From assembly GCA_036346205.1 (NCBI GenBank), contig JARFJB010001965.1, positions 3,891,001 to 3,955,000 on the forward strand: a stretch of DNA of 64,000 nucleotides, read 5' to 3'. The notes under the pieces were generated by a model, which was not told the origin of the DNA, did no database searches, and was given only the letters and a program-made list of their open reading frames with translations. This document shows positions 55,431-64,000 of the stretch, piece by piece. The DNA comes from Vesta saturnalis (lineage: Eukaryota > Arthropoda > Insecta > Coleoptera > Lampyridae). The stretch's first letter is position 1. The number at the start of each line of letters is the position of its first letter. A program made the position numbers and the translations under genes.

Positions 55431-56470
55431 TTAATCTTGATCCGTTTGCCGCCCTTTCTTTTTGGAAGTTTCATGCGCCAAATTCTTATAAAAATTAATG
55501 TAGTCCGGTTCCATTACCTGGGTTATATCCATTAAATGTTCATATTTTTCCAAAGAAATCTTGGGTTTGGTGCGGTATAATTTCCGGTAAGTAGGTATAA
55601 CATTTGGTAAAGTTTCATTTTTTCTTAGTGGCAGGTATTCCGAGTCGAAATCGGTCTTGTAATATATAATCCCCTCGGGGGTATATTTAAGGCATTTTAT
55701 ATCCGTAACATAGAAGTTTCCAAAATGCGTTGAAGTCACACCACCTTCTCCTTCATGCCACCAGAAATTAGTACTCTGATGAGTAGCAACATTATATACA
55801 GTAAAGTTGTGAACCCTTAATTTCATTTTAAAATATAATTTTGAGGCATATAGCTTGGGACATAATTGAACAGCCTGTAAGTCCATGGTTACCATGTTGC
55901 AATTGCCTAAAGTGCTAGCTTCTTTATCTGTTTGTTTTTCGATTCTAGCTCGATCTTTATTTGCAATGTGACATTGATAATCCTCCTCAGTGACGGTTTC
56001 AAAATTTCCTGCTTTGTAGGCACAGTACACGTCACATTGATCTTTTTTAGGTTGGAAAATCGCTAAGTTCTTTCTATCAAAAATTTCGTCAAATGTAAAA
56101 GAACTTAGTGGCTTCACGTCGGTCCAATCAGATCTATACAATCTGTAAAGTTCGGATTTACTTTTTATGAAACTGTCTTCAATGTATTGTTTGTTAGTGT
56201 CTCGCCTTGCGTAATGGGATGGTAGTTTTGGCAAGCTATCTAGCCATGTTTCAAGAAACTTCCGTTGTTCGACGTTTAATAATATTGTGCTGTTAGCTTC
56301 ACGATTAGCAGATCTACGCGTCTTCAAAACCTCAGCTGATGGTAAAGTACCACAAGTACTCTTTTGGCACCATGACCGAACTGACCATTCGCTTAGACTA
56401 AGAGTACTAAGAAACATGTTCTTACATACTCTCATTTTGTTGGTTCCATCTTTAAAAAAAATATTTAAAT
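55431..56470 (-). pseudogene. insect transposase-like multicopy protein, C-terminal frame
   Basis: A 334-codon open frame from ATG 56435, extendable upstream past KDGTNK to the frameshift at about 56480. Landmarks: RVCKNMFLSTLSLSEWSVR (1-20), LDSLPKLPSHYARRDT (66-80), FTFDEIF (113), FQPKKDQCDVYCAYKAGN (127-144), HIANKDRARIEKQTDKEAS (156-174), MVTMDLQAVQLCPKLYASKL (181-200), KLRVHNFTVYN (205-215), WWHEGEGG (225-232), then KCLKYTPEGIIYYK (247-260). I recognise this as a protein family with many uncharacterised copies in insect genomes. MDLQAV and the HNFTVYN region look like DDE-type transposase strands. Relatives have a long segment between the EGEGG and LKY blocks with a second acidic motif; it is absent here, so an internal deletion is likely. 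It may be what is now called DUF7869; I cannot confirm that. Confidence 0.6.
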
Positions 56471-57150
56471 GTTGAGCTTTTTTTGGGTTTCTTGATTTTC
56501 CGTTCGTCGCCGAGTTGGTTTCGAAATATCCACATGATTCACAACAAAGATTTGTTTTTGTTCCCAGGTCATTTTACTCCAAAATTTTGAAAATATTACG
56601 CTTCTGACGTCATCAGTAAACTTGCTGCATTCATAAATTTTGGCGTGCTTTCCATTGCATCTTTTGCCCATAATCCTTGCTTCTCTCTGTGTATCGTTTT
56701 TCCATACTTTGTCCTTTGATCTCGTATAACCCGTATAAGCCTGTCCTTTCATCCGCTTGTATTTATTATTGTTGCGCTTCCATTGAGACCTATTTACAAA
56801 ACGCTTGTGTGTTCGTTTTCTTTTTAGATTTTGAGAACCTGTTCCTTGCTCATCTACTTCCACCGCTTCACCTTCTGCTTCTTTCAATGCATTTTGAGTA
56901 CCTGCACCTTCCGCATTGACCACCGGTTCATTTTCTGCTTGTTCCGGCGTATTTTCTTCTGGTTCTTCTTCTGATGTGGAAGAAGATGAATCTTCACCAG
57001 ATGTCATTACGTATTCTTCGTCCATATCGTCTTCTATTTCTCTCCCAGGATCATTATTGTTTTCTAGTTCAAACCGCTCCACGTTTTCATATTGTATTAG
57101 TTCTAAATTCAAATTGTTGTTGCCCGTAAGTAGGATGGATGCGAGTTCCC
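56465..57150 (-). pseudogene. N-terminal frame of the same transposase-like gene
   Basis: 215 codons from about 57112 (open from 57150). Residues 20-95 are acidic and Ser/Glu-rich (DDMDEEYVMTSGEDSSSSTS). Then comes a basic block KRKRTHKR, RSQWKRNNNKYKRMKGQAY, and YTRSKDKVWKNDT. Cysteine-containing GKRCNGKHAKIYECSKFTDD and the block SKFWSKMTWEQKQIFVVNHV match, respectively, the PPC..CKLKC..F and EQRQxIFxxYW..D..xQRxFI parts of relatives that precede RVCKxxF. The frame ends at 56465, 30 bases before the start of the next frame. The run of seven A on the minus strand (plus 56476-56483, TTTTTTTGGG) lies at the break, so a one-base change there would explain it. An acidic open stretch in a third frame (ATG at 57279, 57277-57107) may be the true N-terminus. 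Confidence 0.6.
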
Positions 57151-57279
57151 TTCGTTAGTGCCTTCAGAATAGGGATTGATTTCGAAAACTTCGACACTTT
57201 GTGCTGTCCCAACTTCAGGAATCTCGCAATGATTTTCACTATTTTCTAAAATAAGGCCATCAGCAAATTGAATTGGCAT

Positions 57280-58334
57280 GTTAGACACGGAAAACTGTTC
57301 TTGGCTTCCGACGGAAGATAGTGATTTTTTATGGGGACTCGAGAGCCATTAATACCATTCGGCTTGCGAGACTGTTCATTCTGTAATAGTATAATGAATC
57401 AAATTTACGATAAATACCATAATAATATGACTAGGTTAACAATTCTGTGATCAATTTTCCGTTTTTACTTGGGTTTAGTTATAGGTACATTAACAATAAT
57501 AACTTAATATTAAACAAAGATTAAACCCAATAAATTGTTGCTAATACCGCGTAAGTACTCAAATTATTCATTGAACCAATACCTCTCATGTACAAGTCAC
57601 AAATAAATGGATCTAATTACGAGTACATCGCTATCTTTCTCACATCTCTTTACTGAACAAACATTCCAAGGCAACAATAATTATAATTAGCTGGTAGTAA
57701 TCTAATGAACTTACCTGTATCTTAAATATTTCACAAGAAACACCACAACTTGTCCGAAGCGGTCATTAGCAATTTGGCGCTTACGAGCTATTGCATCAAA
57801 CATTTGCACATGAGGTATTGGCACGTGACACATTGAAGCTTTTCTATTGGTCTGAGAGTTACGAGCTATTGCCAGGATGTGGGAAAAGCATACAACAATA
57901 TATGAACTGTATAAAGTATAATCTTGAAAAACATAAGAATGCATAATTTAAAATATAACATTCTGTTTAGGTATGTAATCATGTTCTTTAGTGCAATTTC
58001 ATACAATTCCAAACATAAATTATATTTTTATCATTGCAAATTAACAAGACTTCAATATTGTAAAAGTTATGCACTGAAGTTTTTATCATTTAGCAATGTT
58101 TATACAAAATATTGTATATTTTGAAACTTTAAACCCTCTTAAAATAAGTTCAATACTACTCTAATGTTAAAACTTACCTAACCTTATTTATACAGTGAGA
58201 TTATTTTAACGCACTGAGTATATGTCTTGTGTTGTGCGCATATGTATCTTATTTAATAACTGGATAGTCAGAGCATATGAGCTATTAAAGTGCGAGACAA
58301 ATTGAACATTTCAATAAGATCGAAAATGGTCGAA
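57280..58334. other. no gene seen
   Basis: 5' flank of the minus-strand gene at 55.4-57.3 kb; AT-rich. No promoter motif I would defend. The small frames 57711-57944 (minus) and 57924-58124 (plus) show no family resemblance. Confidence 0.35.
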
Positions 58335-58338
58335 AGTT

Positions 58339-58652
58339 GGGGGTATTACGACATGCGCAGTCGTATCATTAGAATTGCCATGTTCAATTTTTGATATCAA
58401 TTGTAATTGTCAAAAAGCGTTTCTCTAATCTCGGTTTTTCGCGCTTTTCGAGTTTACTATTAGTAGAAGTGAAATATGAGAAGCTGCATAGTGCCTTTTT
58501 GTCAAAATGACAACAAAAAATTAAAAGAAATTACAATTTTTTAAGTGAGGTCACAACTAATTATATAATTATAACTATTTGCCTTCTTGCACACACTGCG
58601 GCTTATGTTTACACAGCACATTATTCACTAGTGCGTAATTCCTAATACCCCC
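58339..58652. mobile_element. possible short inverted-repeat element
   Basis: GGGGGTATTA (58339-58348) and TAATACCCCC (58643-58652) are exact inverted copies about 300 bases apart, and ATGCGCAG occurs next to both, but as a direct repeat. A small non-autonomous DNA transposon carrying the THAP-like start at 58476 is possible; ten bases is weak evidence. Confidence 0.3.
58476..58544 (+). pseudogene. possible THAP zinc-finger N-terminus
   Basis: ATG 58476 gives MRSCIVPFCQNDNKK, with Cys-x4-Cys after Met as in THAP domains (MxxCxxxxCxN), then a TAA at 58542. THAP domains are the DNA-binding part of P-element-type transposases and of some host factors. Downstream Cys/His ligands and the P box are not visible in frame. 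Only the first zinc-ligand pair supports this. Confidence 0.3.
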
Positions 58653-59317
58653 ATGCGCAGTTTCAATTCGGATCATACATGGTTTCAAGGATTGTTTATC
58701 AAGTTATTAAGTAAGATATCTATGTTTGTGCGTAGGACGTATATTTGACAATATACGAACGTGAGTTTGTATGACATAATGTAAGTTGGTAAATGTTACG
58801 CTATTGGAATTGTTAGTAACGCATTCAGTATTATGTAAATCATATTTAAATGTGATATAAATATTTAAGAGTTAGAAGTATTAAATTTGAATGAGAAATA
58901 ATGTTAACACCCCTATTGAGACGATAATGAATACTACTGTATTTTAAGGAATGTGAATTTTAAATTATTGTAAATGAATGGCTTGTGAATTTATGATATG
59001 ATGATATTATATTAAAGTGTAGAGGAAGAATATGTATGTAAATCTGCTTGTATAAATGATCTAGTATTTCACACCGGAAAACGTTATGTTTGTTCAAGGA
59101 CAAACGGTATTGAAATTTACAGAATTGTGCAGAAGCAAATGTCGCGAGTATGTAAAACTTTCATACACAGTTGAACCTAAATCTTAATCTGGTGTAGAGT
59201 ATGGATGCGAACTATGAATGTTTCGAAGACATATTAAGATTTTTGTCAATATTTCAAGATAGCAGAGATTTTGAAGTATCGGTTGCGTTGGTTTCCTTGC
59301 AGTCTTTTTTTCTAGCT
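58653..59317. other. no gene seen
   Basis: AT-rich; no coding motif. Confidence 0.4.
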
Positions 59318-59652
59318 TATGTGTCGGCAAAGACATGTGATGTTGAAACTCTTCTGGACAGGATGTTTTGGTTTTAGCGGGATAAATATGATGGCGTTTT
59401 GCAAAATGAATGCATGGATCTATATAAGCAAAGCGTGACAGGGTAGAAGACATACACTTGGGCTCACAGTTATACTCGTATTTAAAGAGGGCGGTCGCGC
59501 GACAATCTTTGTAACGACCTGTGCTAAATTTCTACCTTATGTGCCGGCAAAGACATGTGATGTTGAAACTCTTCTGGACAGGATATATTAGGTTTTAGCG
59601 GGATACAATATGACCGTTTTGCAAAATGAATGCATGGATATATATATATACG

Positions 59653-59686
<34 letters not shown>

Positions 59687-59700
59687 GTATGAAAAGCGTG
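59318..59700. repeat. 240-bp tandem duplication
   Basis: GGCAAAGACATGTGATGTTG starts near 59325 and again near 59565, followed in both by AAACTCTTCTGGACAGGAT and GTTTTGCAAAATGAATGCAT. Copies differ by small indels, and the second contains the TA-rich microsatellite. Confidence 0.9.
59638..59686. repeat. interrupted (TA)n microsatellite
   Basis: TA-rich run interrupted by CG and CA dinucleotides, inside the second copy of the 240-bp duplication. Confidence 0.9.
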
Positions 59701-60030
59701 TTATAAAGACATTCCAAAACTTTAAGAAGTGCTTCAAACAGTTATACTCGTATGTTAATAACCAGCACATCATTGTAACGATGTCTAAATTGTTTATATT
59801 GTAATAATTCACTTAGCCGCAGTATATATTAGGATAATGCAATCTTCATTGGAAATGAAGTATTTAAAACGTTTACAAATAAAATAATTAATGTAAGTTG
59901 AAAATTGTTATAAAACTTCCAAAATTTAAGAAGTGTTCAAACAAATTTGTAATAACCAGCCATCATTGAAATGTCATTGTTTATATTGTAAAATTCACTT
60001 AGGCATTAAGGATAATCAATCTTCATTGCC
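59700..60030. repeat. 204-bp tandem duplication
   Basis: Text around TTTAAGAAGTGCTTCAAACA (59720) recurs as TTTAAGAAGTGTTCAAACAA (59924), followed in both by TAATAACCAGC, TTGTTTATATTGTAA and AATCTTCATTG. The second copy is shorter through many one- to five-base losses. Confidence 0.8.
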
Positions 60031-61436
60031 TGTTATTATAAGCTTAGATTATAAGATTTATTAAAAACCGTGATCTATAAGAATAGTTTTCCTTGTATCT
60101 ACCGCTTCACGAAAGCAATGTATGTACATATTCTTGAAAGATTTGGTTAATAGGGTGCGGTCAGTAACTTATTCTTTTGTTTAAATTGTGATGAACCTTC
60201 TCTACAGTTTTATTGTAAGACTTCATTAAATTGATTCAATCCACGTTTAAAGAGAACCAATACTATATACTAAGACTTCATGGCTTTCTTTGATGTGGAA
60301 GATACATAAAGGATTACATCGTTTCAGAATAATAAAACTGTTGACATTTAGGATATATGAGTGTCCTGGAAGTTGCTTATTTTGAGTCAGATTGATTACA
60401 TAATTGAATTTCTTTGTATTGATTAAGAATCATTGAGTGTACAATACTGGTCACGATTTATTTATTAAGTAGAAGTTTTAGATTTGAATAACAGCGATTT
60501 ATACTTGCGAACGTTTAAACATAGTTTAATGATAAAAAGACTGGATTACAATTTTTTTTGCCAAATTAGGTGATATTTATTTTTTTCAGAATTTTCATGC
60601 CAGTTACTTTATGCGTACACGAGGGCAAATTTGAAAGTGGCCAGATAACGTCTCACTTGTTTTTTTAGTTTAGTTTAGCTTAGTTTTTATGATGATTGTG
60701 TGATCAATAAGTTTACCATAACGTATGTTTCAAAATTTTATTAAACTTTGGATAAAGATATTATTAAGGTTAATTCAATGTAAAGATTTTTAAATTGAAT
60801 TGACGTGTATCTAGATTACCGTGACGAAATTAAACGTGCTCCTTTAAAGTGGAAGGAGTGTTATAAGAATTGAATGTTTGAAATTGAATTGTGTATAATT
60901 TTATCAATTCCATCTTCCTCAGTCAGATGGGATTAACTTAACTCGCCCAGGATAATCTATTTCAGTGAAATTTAAGATTATGGTGGCGCCTAGAGACTAT
61001 TTTTCCTGGATTGAATGTTGTTATTTACTGTTTTATGGTAAGTGTAAGGTGTTTGAACCTAAATTTCAACCATAATGCGTCTATATCCAACCCGCCCACT
61101 TCTACTGCAGTTAGCTTGGCAATCCGCTTACCTTGGTAAGCCTTCACGGCGCCTACTGTGGTTTGATCGTGCAACAATATTAAAACATTACTATAATTGA
61201 GGTATATTTGATGTAATTATTAAAACCTTGATAATTGTTGTTTATAAGAAAAAATTGATCATCTGTGTTTACATATTTTTCTAAGTTTAATAGTTTATAT
61301 TCTCAAACAGGCATTCAAGGCCCTCTATAAAGTACCTTTATTTGTACACCGATTATAACTACAATTTGATATAACCGTGATAAATATGGAGTTTTATTAA
61401 AATCGTATATACATTTATCAAGTTATTGTGGCTACT
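60031..61436. other. no gene seen
   Basis: AT-rich, no coding motif. GGTGGCGCCTA near 60980 and CACGGCGCCTAC near 61147 share GGCGCCTA, possibly by chance. Confidence 0.35.
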
Positions 61437-61506
61437 GACACACACGCGCGCACGAACACACGCACGCACTCTAACAAACGCGCGCACGTAGGCGCGCACT
61501 CACACG
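61437..61506. repeat. alternating purine-pyrimidine CA/CG tract
   Basis: Degenerate (CA)n/(CG)n of about 70 bases, for example CACACACGCGCGCACG and AACGCGCGCACG. Sequences of this type can adopt Z-DNA. It is strikingly GC-rich for this region. Confidence 0.8.
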
Positions 61507-61654
61507 TCTTGGTAAGACGTGGCAAGATCAAGACAAAGATTTTATGCAGAATGTCTTTCAAATCAACAAAAGATAATCATAGTTAAATAAATGGAGATTT
61601 GTTTAAAAAATGGCTTATTGAGCATTTGTTAAATATTTTATAAGAGCCTTCATT

Positions 61655-62030
61655 AATTATTATGGACAACGCCTCGTACCAACATTGTGATGGAGAAAAT
61701 CTATTCCGTAGTTAATACACAAAAATATTAGTTATGAACTTACGCTTTTCAAAACTGAACTTATTTGCTTATTAAATCTCTGAAAATAGAAATACGTATA
61801 TTTAGATAAAACAATTACAAGCTATGCAGTTGAAGTGTTAATATTGCCACTGTATCATTGTGAATTTCATGTATTCGAACTCATATGGGAATATGTAAAT
61901 GTGTACTATGATAAACACATTGGAAGAGGTGGCTATAAACACGAAAATGTTATTGCAATATGGAACGAAGCATTAGAGCAACGTAATCAAACTATTTGGT
62001 CTAATTGTGAGGAGTATACATAAGAAACTA
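61655..62030 (+). pseudogene. Tc1/IS630-type DDE transposase C-terminal half
   Basis: Two frames joined by a shift. 61655-61830 gives IIMDNASYQH, matching the second catalytic-Asp block (VMDNAPYH), then a stop-containing stretch resembling the region ending in the ..YxVD.. part. 61835-62023 gives LILPLYHCEFHVFELIWEYV, then YYDKHIGRGGYKHENVIAIW and NQTIWSNCEEYT, matching the family block LRLPPYHCxxNPIELxWxxxK, with NPIEL changed to HVFEL but the acidic residue kept. No inverted repeats recognised around it; it is an isolated old fragment. Confidence 0.75.
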
Positions 62031-63628
62031 TAACGCAGTACTACAAACCTCGAGGAAATGTTGGACACTAATAAGTTGACGCGATGAGTAGTAACAGTGA
62101 AATTAATTTCTGTAATAGAATTAATCTGTGAAATTATTGAACTCTTAATAGATTACACTTAAATATATAATGCAATTAAATGCTATTTACTAAAAAAATA
62201 AGCATAAAAATTGGATATATTTAGAAACTTATTTTTCATTTGATATCCATTTAGAGCAACTAATTAAGCTGTTAGTAGCAACAACCACGTCGACTTATTA
62301 GCATTAAGTAAATTCACTATTGATAGAATTTGTAGAAATTCATACATACTACACTAATATATTTCTGGAATATGTCAACTATCCAATTTATAATATCTAT
62401 CGATCTGTTTGCTTAAAGGATATAAATTCCCTTCGCTCGTGATTATTAGATTGCTGTTTGGCTCTTACGGTATAAGTATATTTATACCTTTACTAAATTA
62501 ATCTGGTTTTACTATGTTACTTTCTTTCTAGGCAATGCATGTTTGTACCATTACAGTACCATACGAACTGGAGTGAATTGTAAATATGTTCACCTAGGCC
62601 CTCGTAAACCTACATTGAAGTTGATCATCAAAAGGAATATACTGTTTTCTGATGGAATAAGTTTACTTAAATCTTATTGATAGCAGTTATTTTCTACTTT
62701 AGCCAGACTTACGTCCTCCATGCAAACCTTATGTAAAGGTTACAAAGTAGTTCCATAGTCCCTTAAAATGATGACGTAGGTTTATTCTTTGATGGAGAGG
62801 ATGGTAAAGTTAATATGCAATATTGGAAAACACTACTTTATCAGTAGTATAAATTTTATCGGATTAAATTAGGCATCCTTGTACTTTCTTACTGATGTAT
62901 GTCGGTATCAATTACTCTTGTCACTTCAATGCTATTGTATTATTATTATTGTTACTATTATTTTTACATTGAAATCTGCAGACAGTAAATACTAGATGCA
63001 AGATTATTGTCACGATAAGAACATCGATGTCACCTAAAACAGGTTCCTATAGTGTTTGTTTAGTCTTTCTAAATTACTTTTATTTGTAGAGGATACAATT
63101 ATTGTATTATATAAAACTCCAATTTAGAAAAATTTCTTATATGTCAACAATAAATGTTACTAATGCAAACATAAATTATATTTAGTGTTAAGTTCAGTCA
63201 GAATTTAAACGATTTAGTAAGTAATATATCCTGTTAATAGGAGATTGCTCTTAGCGCCTGGCAAAACTGTACTAAATTACAGTTGGTATTCGTTGTAGTG
63301 ACAGAACTAATAATATATACGACATAACACAAAGCCTAATCGCGTTACCATGTACGTGCACGCATCCGTTATTATGTCCGTATTAGTTCCTTATAAACTA
63401 CAAATTACGTCTATAAATTATTATCAAGTCAACAAATTGGTAAGCTACCTACAAAATTCAAATAATGAATAATTTCGCAATTGTATTTTTTAGGTTATAT
63501 TGGTTACAGTTAGTCGTCAGTATTGCCAACTTAATTACAACAGGTATGAAATTTTAAAAAGTGCAATTTTGATTATTGATTTTAATAACAATTGTTGACG
63601 TTGGCACAAAAAATCTTGTGTATCACTC
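62031..63628. other. no gene seen
   Basis: AT-rich, no coding motif or strong repeat. Confidence 0.4.
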
Positions 63629-63675
63629 TGCCATAAAATGGTTTGCGAGTACTCGCAAACACCTATTTTATGGCA
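63629..63675. repeat. 47-bp palindrome
   Basis: TGCCATAAAAT (63629-63639) pairs with ATTTTATGGCA (63665-63675), and between them TTTGCGAGTACTCGCAAA (63642-63659) is a perfect 18-bp palindrome. It could be a cruciform-forming site, a very short MITE or a protein-binding site. Confidence 0.75.
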
Positions 63676-64000
63676 TTGTAATACAAATAACTATTGTTTT
63701 GTTGTTTCGTTAACACACATACTTTTTTCGAGATGGGTGCGTAAAAGTTTAATTGCATCTTTGCTAAAATTTCAAACTGATATATCAAATTTAACCGAAA
63801 AGTATCATTTTTCCCATAATATTATGGCACTATGAAACCGTAATAATAACAATTTCATAAGCGGACATACAGAACTAGAACACAATTATTAAGTACCATT
63901 ATTGAGTTTAAGAATGCGTTATGGTTATGTATTCGTTTTGTTGGTTTAGCTTAGTGATAATGATATCGATGTTATTGGCGTACAAATAAATCAGAAAATT
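63676..64000. other. no gene seen
   Basis: AT-rich to the window's end. The frame 63638-63835 starts inside the palindrome and is probably chance. CCATAATATTATGG, another short palindrome, lies near 63815. Confidence 0.35.

Overview
The window looks like repeat-rich, AT-rich chromosomal DNA from an insect. A beetle is my best guess, because the many elements whose ends read TACAGGGTG and that carry a DUF4817-type helix-turn-helix transposase are, from memory, very common in beetle genomes; the sequence alone does not prove it. I found no intact conventional host gene, no rRNA or tRNA gene, no CRISPR array and nothing prokaryotic. Almost everything recognisable is a decayed mobile element.

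Layout. 0.6-2.1 kb: Ty3/gypsy remnant (minus strand) with reverse transcriptase, protease, gag and two tandem arrays. 2.8-8.9 kb: a Penelope-like element (minus strand) whose two halves lie on either side of a 4.1-kb broken plus-strand gene, 3746-7893. That gene ends in a domain with the acidic-residue pattern of FEN1/XPG-type nucleases. 9.0-10.3 kb: second Ty3/gypsy remnant (RT, RNase H, integrase). 10.77-11.05 kb: two adjacent hairpins. 11.5-13.8 and 16.2-18.5 kb: two transposons with terminal inverted repeats of about 0.55-0.7 kb and broken mariner-superfamily transposases. 18.9-20.9 kb: non-LTR RT fragment (minus) and a GC-rich non-LTR ORF1 remnant (plus). 20.9-26.0 kb: no genes; part is strongly T/G-skewed.

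26.0-29.1 kb: a 1.28-kb inverted-repeat element, a Crypton-type tyrosine recombinase remnant with its catalytic residues still readable, and a GC-rich island with repeated CCAAT boxes. 32.3-35.2 kb: three inverted-repeat elements stacked end to end around a TA microsatellite. 35.2-38.2 kb: a roughly 180-bp satellite in two blocks separated by 2.1 kb. 38.5 kb: non-LTR RT fragment. 41.3-42.0 kb: degenerate tandem array. 43.0-43.6 kb: hAT-like MITE with an 8-bp target duplication. 44.5-46.2 kb: non-LTR RT remnant. 48.3-49.1 kb: Tc1-like MITE with a tRNA-derived SINE inside it, flanked by a 14-bp target duplication.

49.5-51.1 and 52.8-55.1 kb: two more long-inverted-repeat transposons with DUF4817 transposases. 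55.4-57.3 kb (minus): the best-preserved coding unit, two long reading frames separated by one frameshift and belonging to an insect multicopy transposase-like family. 58-64 kb: local duplications, microsatellites, a possible THAP fragment, a DDE transposase C-terminus at 61.7-62.0 kb and a palindrome at 63.65 kb.

The genes do not form a pathway. The window records successive insertions, and the relative order can be read in places: the FEN-like gene lies inside the Penelope-like element, and the SINE lies inside the MITE. The most interesting candidates are the FEN-like multicopy gene, the two-frame gene at 55.4-57.3 kb, the long-inverted-repeat family with inverted ACAGGGTG motif pairs, and the CCAAT-rich GC island beside the Crypton recombinase.
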